Assembly (NCBI RefSeq): GCF_000938255.1
Contig: NZ_JYMR01000052.1
Span: 124,001 to 188,000, forward strand
From: Bradyrhizobium sp. LTSP849
GTDB taxonomy: Bacteria; Pseudomonadota; Alphaproteobacteria; Rhizobiales; Xanthobacteraceae
DNA length: 64,000 nucleotides
Direction: 5' to 3'
This document shows, piece by piece, positions 36,727-44,107 of the stretch (its first letter is position 1; each line of letters opens with the position of its first letter). The position numbers were made by a program, and so were the translations under genes. Below the pieces are notes generated by a model. The model was not told the DNA's origin. It was given only the letters and a program-made list of their open reading frames with translations, and searched no databases.

Positions 36727-38805
36727 ATGCGCCTGACTGCTGGATCGCCCGCACGCCTCGGTGCAAGCTGGGACGGACGTGGCACCAATTTCGCGCTGTT
36801 TTCCGCCAATGCGCAAAAGGTCGAGCTGTGCCTGTTCGACAGCCAGGGCCGCCGCGAGCTCGAACGCATCGAGCTGCCCGAGCGCACCGAGGATGTCTGG
36901 CACGGCTATCTCAACGACGTTTCTCCGGGCCAACTCTACGGCTACCGCGTGCACGGCCCCTATGAGCCCGAGCACGGCCATCGCTTCAACGCCAACAAGC
37001 TGCTGCTCGATCCCTATGCCAAGCGGCTCGCCGGACGGCTGGTCTGGAGTGACGCACATTTCGCCTACCGCACCGGCAGCGCGCGCGAAGACCTGTCGTT
37101 CGACCGGCGCGACAACGCCCGCGGCATGCCCAAGGGCGTCGTGGTCGACGAGACCTTCAACTGGGGCCGCCGCGAGATCCGGCCTAACATCCCCTGGGAA
37201 GACACCATCATCTACGAGGCCCACGTCAAGGGCTTGACGCAGAAGCGCGACGACGTTCCGCCGAACCTGCGTGGCACCTATGGCGGCCTGTCGTCGCCCG
37301 CAATGATCGAGCACCTGAAGAAGCTCGGGGTCACCACGGTCGAGCTGCTGCCGATCCATGCTTTCGTCGACGACCGCATGCTGGTGGAGAAGAAGCTCGC
37401 CAATTACTGGGGCTACAACACGCTGTCCTTCTTCGCGCCCGAGCCGCGTTACGCCCAGGACAATGCGCTCGACTCCTTCCGCACCACCGTCGCGCGGCTG
37501 CACGATGCCGGCATCGAAGTGATGCTCGACGTCGTCTACAACCACACCGCCGAAGGCAACCACCTCGGCCCGACGCTGTGCTACCGCGGCATCGACAACG
37601 CGTCCTATTACTGGCTGAACCGCGAGAATCCGCGCTTCTACGACGACTTCACCGGCTGCGGCTCGTCGGTGAACCTGACCCATCCGCGCGTGCTCCAGAT
37701 GGTGATGGATTCGCTGCGCTATTGGGTGGAAGTTTGCCATGTCGATGGCTTCCGCTTCGATCTCGCCACGACGCTCGCGCGCGGACCGAACGGCTATGAT
37801 CGTGGCATCTCGTTCCTGACTGCGATCCGGCAGGATCCGGTGCTCGCCACCGTCAAGCTCGTCGCCGAACCCTGGGACCTCGGCCTCGGCGGCTACCAGG
37901 TCGGCGCATTCCCCTCGCAATGGTCGGAGTGGAATGATCGCTATCGCAGCGCCATGCGTCGCTACTGGAGCGGCGAAGGCAGCCTGATCGGCGACATCTC
38001 CAGCCGCATGACGGCGTCGTCCGACCTGTTCAACCACGACGGACGGCGGCCCCGCGCCAGCATAAACCACATCACCGTTCATGACGGTTTCACGCTCGCC
38101 GACCTCTTCAGCTACAACGAGAAGCACAACGAAGCCAATGGCGAGGACAATCGTGACGGCTCAAACGACAACCACAGCAACAATTGCGGTGTCGAGGGCC
38201 CGACCGACGATCCAAATATCCTCGGGCTGCGCCGGCAGCTTCGCAAGAACGTGCTGGCATGTTTGATGCTGGCGCAGGGCATTCCCCTGCTTCTCGCCGG
38301 CGACGAGGTCGGCAATTCGCAGTCCGGCAACAACAACGCCTATTGCCAGGACAACGAGGTCGGCTGGGTTGGCTGGGATAATCTCGGTAAGGAGGGCGAC
38401 GATATGATCGATTTCGTCGCTCATCTCGCCGACATCCGGCGTCGGTTCGCTCAGCTCCGCAGCCATCGCTGGCTCGACGGCCGGCCCGCCGATGGCGTCG
38501 CTTATGGCGTGCTGTGGCTGACGCCCGCCGGTGACGAGATGACGGAGAACGACTGGAAATTCCCGGAGGGGCGGTTCCTCTCCTATGTGATGGGGCCGAT
38601 GGAACCGGGTGGCGCCGCGATCTTTATTATTCTGAACGCCGCCCCCGAAGAGATCACATTCAAATTGCCCAAGATGACCGGATACAAGAGCTGGCAGCAG
38701 ATCCTGAACACGACCGAAGCCAAGCTGAACACGATTGACTTCCAGCCCGGAAGCGACAGCAAGGCGCCGCCCCGCTCCGTGCTCGCCTTCGCGGGGGCGC
38801 TATGA
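36727..38805 (+). CDS. glgX: Glycogen debranching enzyme
   Basis: 692 aa, GH13_11, with an N-terminal CBM48 (to about 125) and a barrel bearing NYWGYNTLSFFAPEPRY, nucleophile Asp in HVDGFRFDLATTLAR, Glu in VKLVAEPWDLG and Asp in NHITVHDGFTLADLF, all intact. It hydrolyses alpha-1,6 branches of limit dextrin, giving linear maltodextrins that TreY/TreZ downstream can use. It lies 3 bp after glgB and overlaps treZ as ATGA, so coupled translation is likely. Confidence 0.95.
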   Translation: MRLTAGSPARLGASWDGRGTNFALFSANAQKVELCLFDSQGRRELERIELPERTEDVWHGYLNDVSPGQLYGYRVHGPYEPEHGHRFNANKLLLDPYAKRLAGRLVWSDAHFAYRTGSAREDLSFDRRDNARGMPKGVVVDETFNWGRREIRPNIPWEDTIIYEAHVKGLTQKRDDVPPNLRGTYGGLSSPAMIEHLKKLGVTTVELLPIHAFVDDRMLVEKKLANYWGYNTLSFFAPEPRYAQDNALDSFRTTVARLHDAGIEVMLDVVYNHTAEGNHLGPTLCYRGIDNASYYWLNRENPRFYDDFTGCGSSVNLTHPRVLQMVMDSLRYWVEVCHVDGFRFDLATTLARGPNGYDRGISFLTAIRQDPVLATVKLVAEPWDLGLGGYQVGAFPSQWSEWNDRYRSAMRRYWSGEGSLIGDISSRMTASSDLFNHDGRRPRASINHITVHDGFTLADLFSYNEKHNEANGEDNRDGSNDNHSNNCGVEGPTDDPNILGLRRQLRKNVLACLMLAQGIPLLLAGDEVGNSQSGNNNAYCQDNEVGWVGWDNLGKEGDDMIDFVAHLADIRRRFAQLRSHRWLDGRPADGVAYGVLWLTPAGDEMTENDWKFPEGRFLSYVMGPMEPGGAAIFIILNAAPEEITFKLPKMTGYKSWQQILNTTEAKLNTIDFQPGSDSKAPPRSVLAFAGAL

Positions 38806-40556
38806 GGCCATCCTTCGGCGCAAGGCCGACGAAGGACGGCGTATCGTTCCGCCTGTGGGCGCCCGGCGCGCGCCGCGTCGACCTGCTGCTCGACAGCAGG
38901 CACGCGATGCAGCGCCGGCAGGATGGCTGGTATGTCGCCGACATTCCGGGACTATCCGCCGGCAGCGCCTACAAGTTCAGGATCGATGACGAGATCGATG
39001 TGCCCGATCCGGCCTCGGCTTTCCAACCTGAGGACGTGTTCGGTCCGAGCGAAGTGATCGATCATGACGCCTTCGCCTGGCGCGCGAGCGATTGGCGTGG
39101 CCGTCCCTGGGAAGAGACGGTGCTGATCGAAACTCATGTCGGCACCTTCACTGCGGCAGGCACCTACCGCGCCATGATCGACAAGCTCGATCATCTCACA
39201 GCAACCGGCATCACTGCGCTGGAGTTGATGCCGCTGGCCGATTTCGCCGGCCGCCGCGGCTGGGGCTATGACGGCGTGCTGTGGTATGCGCCCGACAGCG
39301 CCTATGGCCGTCCTGAAGATCTGAAGCGGCTGATCGACGAGGCGCATCTGCGCGGGCTGATGGTGTTTCTCGACGTCGTCTACAATCATTTCGGCCCCGA
39401 GGGGAATTACCTCGGCCGCTATGCGCCGACTTTCTTCACCGACGCGCACACGCCCTGGGGCAGTGCGATCGATTATCGCGTGCCGCAGGTGCGCGCATTT
39501 GCGGTCGAGAACGCGCTGTCCTGGCTCACCGACTATCGCTTCGACGGCCTGCGGCTGGATGCCGCCAACCACATTATGGCGCTGCCCGGCGAGCAGTCGA
39601 TGTTGCAGGAGTTGAGCGTTGCCGCCGGCGAACTCGCCAAGGCCACGGGACGACACATCCATCTCGTGCTGGAGAACGGCGACAATCGCGCGAGCCTGCT
39701 TGATGCCGCGCAGGAGCCGCCGAACGGCAAATACCGCGCGCAGTGGAACGACGACTATCACCACGCCTGGCATGTGATGCTGACCGGCGAGCTCGGCGGC
39801 TACTATGCCGACTACCAGACCCCGCGCATGGACCTCGCACGCGCGCTCGCGTCGGGCTTCATCTATCAGGGCGAAATCTCGGAATTTTGGGGCAAGCAGC
39901 CGCGCGGCGAGCCGAGCGGCGAGCTGCCGCCGGCGACCTTCGTCAATTTTCTTCAGAACCACGACCAGATTGGCAATCGCCCGCTGGGCGACCGGCTGGA
40001 GAGCCTGGCGTCATCGAAGCAGATCGAGGCCGCGCTCGCGGTGACGCTGCTCGCACCGATGGTGCCGATGCTGTTTCAGGGCGAGGAGTGGGGTTCGACG
40101 GCGCCCTTCCCGTTCTTCTGCGACTTCCAGGGCGGGCTGGCCGACGCCGTGCGCAAAGGCCGCCGGCAGGAATATGCCTGGGCCTATGAGAAGTACGGCG
40201 ACGATGTGCCCGACCCCTTCGATCCGGCCACGCTGCAATCGGCCGTGCTCGATTGGACGGGCCACACGCCGGAGCAGGAGGCGCGCCTGGCTCTTGTCCG
40301 CGATCTGCTCGCAGTTCGCCGCAAGGAGATCACGCCTCGGCTGAAGGGCGCGCGCTTCGGCGATGCCGCGGCGGCGGACAATGGTTTGCTGACCGCGCAT
40401 TGGCGCATGGGCGACGGCGCAACGCTGCACTTGACGGCAAATCTGTCGGACAAGGACATCACGCAATCCGACAACAATGCAGGCGCGCCGATCTGGGGCG
40501 GCGCGGCCGGCGACCGGCTCCCGCCCTGGTCGGTGAACTGGCGTCTCGGAGGTTAG
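38802..40556 (+). CDS. treZ: Malto-oligosyltrehalose trehalohydrolase
   Basis: 584 aa, GH13_10. CBM48-like N-terminus (FRLWAPGARRVDLLLD), WGYDGVLWYAPDSAYG, nucleophile Asp in FDGLRLDAANHIM, Glu in IHLVLENGDNRA and Asp in FLQNHDQIGNRPLGDR. It releases trehalose from the maltooligosyl-trehalose made by TreY. The start lies within the glgX stop (ATGA), and treY follows after a single base. All catalytic residues are present. Confidence 0.95.
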   Translation: MRPSFGARPTKDGVSFRLWAPGARRVDLLLDSRHAMQRRQDGWYVADIPGLSAGSAYKFRIDDEIDVPDPASAFQPEDVFGPSEVIDHDAFAWRASDWRGRPWEETVLIETHVGTFTAAGTYRAMIDKLDHLTATGITALELMPLADFAGRRGWGYDGVLWYAPDSAYGRPEDLKRLIDEAHLRGLMVFLDVVYNHFGPEGNYLGRYAPTFFTDAHTPWGSAIDYRVPQVRAFAVENALSWLTDYRFDGLRLDAANHIMALPGEQSMLQELSVAAGELAKATGRHIHLVLENGDNRASLLDAAQEPPNGKYRAQWNDDYHHAWHVMLTGELGGYYADYQTPRMDLARALASGFIYQGEISEFWGKQPRGEPSGELPPATFVNFLQNHDQIGNRPLGDRLESLASSKQIEAALAVTLLAPMVPMLFQGEEWGSTAPFPFFCDFQGGLADAVRKGRRQEYAWAYEKYGDDVPDPFDPATLQSAVLDWTGHTPEQEARLALVRDLLAVRRKEITPRLKGARFGDAAAADNGLLTAHWRMGDGATLHLTANLSDKDITQSDNNAGAPIWGGAAGDRLPPWSVNWRLGG

Positions 40557-40557
40557 C

Positions 40558-43341
40558 ATGGCTCCCGCCATCCCCCTCGCGACCTATCGCCTGCAACTCA
40601 CCGCGGATTTCGACTTCGACAAGGCCACCGCGGTGGTGCCTTATCTGAAAGCCCTGGGAATCACGCATCTCTACACCTCGCCGGTGATGAAGGCTCGCAA
40701 GGGCTCGACGCACGGCTACGACACTGTCGATAACGGCCAGTTCAATCCCGAGCTCGGCGGCGAGGCCGGCTTCGCACGACTGAGCGAGGCGCTGACCAAA
40801 CATGATCTCGGCCTCATCATCGATTTCGTGCCGAACCATGTCGGCGTGCATTTTGCCGACAATCCCTGGTGGCTGGACGTGCTGGAATGGGGCCAGACCT
40901 CGCCGCATGCGGTCGCCTTCGATATCGACTGGGATCTGTTGCCGCACCGCGCTCGCGGCGGCGTGCTGCTGCCGATCCTCGGCTCGTCCTATGGCGAAGC
41001 GCTCGAGCGCGGCGATATCGAGCTGCGCTATGATTCCGACGAAGGCAGCTTTTCCGCCTGGTATTTCGAGCATCGCCTGCCGATCGCGCCGGAGCGATAT
41101 GGCGAAATGCTGCGGCTGATCGTGAAGGAGGCGGACGCCACCGAAACCGAGGCTGGCAAGCGCTTGCTTTCGCTCGCGACTCGCTACACGGGATTGCGCC
41201 GGCCCAACCGCAAGGAAGCACCTAGCTTCAAGGCCGAGCTTAGGGGTATCATGGGTGCTGCCGACATCGTCACACACGGTCTCGCTGCCTATCGGGCCGC
41301 AAAGGATCGCCCGGCGCAGACGCTGGCGCTGCATCATCTGCTGGAACGCCAGCACTACAAGCTCGGTCATTGGCGGCTCGCCTCCAGCGACATCAATTAC
41401 CGCCGCTTCTTCGACGTCAATGGGCTCGCGGGCCTGCGCGTCGAGGATCCCGGCACCTTCGCCGCCACGCATCGGCTGGTGAAGCAACTGATCGCCGACG
41501 GCAAGTTGCAGGGCATTCGCCTCGACCATATCGACGGCCTACGCGATCCCGCACAATATTGCCAGCGGCTGCGCCGGCTGGTGCGCGATGCGCAAGGCGC
41601 GACCAAGCCGTTCTACACCGTGATCGAGAAGATCCTGTGCGAGCACGAGCGCCTGCCGCACTTTGCCGGCATTCAGGGCACCACCGGCTATGAATGGATG
41701 AACGTCATCACCCAGGTGCTGGTCGATGCCAAGGGGCTCGACGCGCTGGACGAGACCTGGCGACAGGTCAGCAACCGGCCGCCGCGGCTCACGCCTTACG
41801 TCAAGGACGCCAAGCGGCGCGTGCTGGAGACGTTGCTGACCAGCGAATTCACCGTGCTGACGCGCCTGCTCGCACGCATCGCCAATGGGCACTACTCGAC
41901 CCGCGACTTTTCCGCCGACAGCTTGCGGCAGGCACTCGAGCTCTACGTGCTGCATTTCCCGGTGTACCGCACATATCTGACGCACAGCAGCCCAACTTCG
42001 CTCGACCGGAAGCTGATCGACGAGACCATCGAGCGCGCCCGTGCCGAATGGTTCGCCGCGGACGAGGGCATTTTCGACTTCCTGCGCGATGCGTTGACCA
42101 TGGACCTGCTCAAGCCCGGCCGTCCCCCGCACAGCGCGCCGCGCGTGCGCCGCTTTGCGCTGAAAGTGCAGCAGTTCACCGGGCCGATGATGGCGAAGTC
42201 GCTGGAGGACACCGCGTTCTACCAATTCCACCGGCTGCTCGCCCTCAACGAAGTCGGCGGTGATCCCGCAAGCACAGGCCTTGCGATCTCCGCTTTCCAC
42301 GAGGCGATGAAGGCTCGCGCCAAAGAATGGCCGCACGGCATGACGGCAACCGCCACCCACGACACCAAGCGCGGCGAGGACGCTCGTGCGCGGATCGCCG
42401 CACTCAGCGAGATTCCCGGCGAATGGACCAGCGCGGTCTCGCGCTGGAAGGTGCTGAACGCACCGCACCTCACCCTCCACGGCAATTGGCGCGCGCCGTC
42501 GGCGACTTTCGAATACATGCTCTACCAGACCCTGCTCGGGGCCTGGCCGCTTGAGGGGTCGGAGCGCGATTTCGTCGCGCGCATCCAGGCCTATGCGCTC
42601 AAGGCCTCGCGCGAGGGCAAGGAAGAGACGAGCTGGCTCAATCCGCACGAGGCCTACGAGTCGGGGGTTCGGAGCTTTATCGAGAAGATCCTCGATCCCG
42701 CACAATCCGCCGAATTCCTGGAAGCGCTGCAAACCCTGGCCCGCCGCGTCGCACTGCTCGGCGCGCTGAATTCGTTGGGCCAGCTTACCCTCAAGGCGAC
42801 GTTGCCGGGCGTTCCCGACTTCTATCAGGGCACCGAATTCTGGGACCTGTCGCTGGTCGATCCGGACAACCGCCGCCCGGTGGACTTTGCCGCGCGTCAC
42901 GCAGCGCTGGGCTCGCTCGACAATCCGGATTGGAGCAGCTTGATCAAGGCTTGGCCTGACGGTCAGATCAAGCTCGCCTGGACGCAGCACCTGCTCAAGC
43001 TGCGCGGCAGGCTCGCCGACGTCTTCACGCAAGGCGACTACCAGCCGCTCGACGTACGGGGCACGCACGCGGATCACGTCATCGCCTTCGCCCGCCACCA
43101 CCGTGGCAACGCAGCAATCGTCATAATCGGACGACAATTTGCGCCATTCACGCAAGCCGGCCGCGAATGGCTCGTGCCGGAAGGCTTTGACGCGACTGTT
43201 GATATCGCCGGTTATGCCGCACATGGGCTCGTGGAAAATGAATTGCCGCTCTCGCAGGCCTTTCGCGATTTTCCCGCTGCTGTCATCGAGGCGCGCACCA
43301 CAAGCGCTGCAAGGCCTGCGCGACAGCGCGTCCGCATTTGA
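40558..43341 (+). CDS. treY: Malto-oligosyltrehalose synthase
   Basis: 927 aa, GH13_26, with an opening typical of the family (PLATYRLQLTADFDFDKAT), YTSPVMKARKGSTHGYD, nucleophile Asp in GIRLDHIDGLRDP, acid/base Glu in FYTVIEKILCEHERLP and the late block TATHDTKRGEDARARI. It turns the reducing end of a maltodextrin into an alpha,alpha-1,1-linked trehalosyl unit. It is the last gene of the operon, and its stop is 3 bp from the convergent PHA-type gene. Confidence 0.95.
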   Translation: MAPAIPLATYRLQLTADFDFDKATAVVPYLKALGITHLYTSPVMKARKGSTHGYDTVDNGQFNPELGGEAGFARLSEALTKHDLGLIIDFVPNHVGVHFADNPWWLDVLEWGQTSPHAVAFDIDWDLLPHRARGGVLLPILGSSYGEALERGDIELRYDSDEGSFSAWYFEHRLPIAPERYGEMLRLIVKEADATETEAGKRLLSLATRYTGLRRPNRKEAPSFKAELRGIMGAADIVTHGLAAYRAAKDRPAQTLALHHLLERQHYKLGHWRLASSDINYRRFFDVNGLAGLRVEDPGTFAATHRLVKQLIADGKLQGIRLDHIDGLRDPAQYCQRLRRLVRDAQGATKPFYTVIEKILCEHERLPHFAGIQGTTGYEWMNVITQVLVDAKGLDALDETWRQVSNRPPRLTPYVKDAKRRVLETLLTSEFTVLTRLLARIANGHYSTRDFSADSLRQALELYVLHFPVYRTYLTHSSPTSLDRKLIDETIERARAEWFAADEGIFDFLRDALTMDLLKPGRPPHSAPRVRRFALKVQQFTGPMMAKSLEDTAFYQFHRLLALNEVGGDPASTGLAISAFHEAMKARAKEWPHGMTATATHDTKRGEDARARIAALSEIPGEWTSAVSRWKVLNAPHLTLHGNWRAPSATFEYMLYQTLLGAWPLEGSERDFVARIQAYALKASREGKEETSWLNPHEAYESGVRSFIEKILDPAQSAEFLEALQTLARRVALLGALNSLGQLTLKATLPGVPDFYQGTEFWDLSLVDPDNRRPVDFAARHAALGSLDNPDWSSLIKAWPDGQIKLAWTQHLLKLRGRLADVFTQGDYQPLDVRGTHADHVIAFARHHRGNAAIVIIGRQFAPFTQAGREWLVPEGFDATVDIAGYAAHGLVENELPLSQAFRDFPAAVIEARTTSAARPARQRVRI

Positions 43342-43344
43342 ACG

Positions 43345-43662
43345 CTACTTTCCCCCGTCCTTCGTCAGCAGCAACTGGCCGCGCTTGCGGATCGTGGCTT
43401 GCGCCATCTCGGCAAAGCGCTGCAACAGCCAGGGCAACACCACCTGAACCTTGACGTGGTCGTCGGCGACATCGACCTGCCCGCTTGCAATCTGGCCGAG
43501 CGCGCGGATGCGAAAATTCATGGTGTCGCCGCTCCAGCGCTCCTCCTCGACCTGCATTACGGGAATGCTGGCCGCGGCGCGGCCGAGCCCGGTCTTGAGC
43601 CGACGCACCGCCTCCTCGCGGCCGAGATGATGCGGAATGGAAACGACAAGCGGTGCTGACAT
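43345..43662 (-). CDS. PHA-system family protein (PHA_gran_rgn)
   Basis: A 105-aa small soluble protein resembling the 'polyhydroxyalkanoic acid system' family: opening VVSIPHHLGREEAVRRLKTGL, a WSGDTMNFRIRALGQIASGQVDV middle and a VKVQVVLPWLLQRFAEM C-terminus. Relatives occur near or on PHA granules, but their biochemical role is unclear. No other PHA gene is in the window. It is convergent with treY, so its promoter lies in 43663-43842. Confidence 0.8.
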   Translation of the reverse strand: MSAPLVVSIPHHLGREEAVRRLKTGLGRAAASIPVMQVEEERWSGDTMNFRIRALGQIASGQVDVADDHVKVQVVLPWLLQRFAEMAQATIRKRGQLLLTKDGGK

Positions 43663-43842
43663 GGCCCTACCCCGTGCTGGATGAACCTCACCTAGTCATG
43701 CCGGACGAGACACTAAAGGTTCCATGCAACTAGGACCTGCCGCCGTGTTTCATCGGCGGAACTTTAAAACCTGCGGCAAGTTGCCCTCGCACAACGGGAC
43801 AGGTGCAACGACCCTTTCACCAAAGGGCTGGAGGAGACTATC

Positions 43843-44007
43843 ATGTCTATCGGTACGATCATTCTGATCATCTTGGTTATCGCCCTGCTTGGCGGCTTCA
43901 GCGGCATCGGCGGTGGCCCGTTCTATGGCACCGGCTATTACGGCGGCGGCGGCCTCGGGCTCGTCATCGTTATCCTGCTGATATTGCTGTTGCTGGGACG
44001 GATCTAG
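43843..44007 (+). CDS. DUF3309-type small membrane peptide
   Basis: A 54-aa peptide with two hydrophobic segments (IGTIILIILVIALLGGF and GLVIVILLILLLLG) joined by a Gly/Tyr-rich turn (GIGGGPFYGTGYYGGGG), the pattern of DUF3309. Its ribosome site GGAGGAG is strong. Function unknown; some relatives are reported among stress-induced small proteins. A degenerate EcfG-like promoter (GGAAC 43758-43762, 16-nt spacer, AGTT 43779-43782) lies upstream, but the -10 is imperfect and its use is uncertain. Confidence 0.75.
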   Translation: MSIGTIILIILVIALLGGFSGIGGGPFYGTGYYGGGGLGLVIVILLILLLLGRI

Positions 44008-44018
44008 CCGGCGGCTTC

Positions 44019-44107
44019 GTAGGGTGGGCAAAGGCGCAATGCGCCGTGCCCACCTCCTGCCGCAGTGCACGAAAGATGGTGGGCACGCTTCGCTTTGCCC
44101 ACCCTAC
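44019..44107. repeat. Long imperfect inverted repeat (GTAGGGTGGGCAAAG type)
   Basis: Left arm 44019-44054 starts GTAGGGTGGGCAAAG and ends GTGCCCACC; right arm 44078-44107 starts GGTGGGCAC and ends CTTTGCCCACCCTAC. The arms pair except for an internal GGCGCAATGCGCC-like insert. It looks like a dispersed intergenic palindromic element of this lineage. The right arm contains the ligD stop codon (44104-44106), so the element may also act as a terminator for the convergent DUF3309 and ligD transcripts. Confidence 0.75.
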
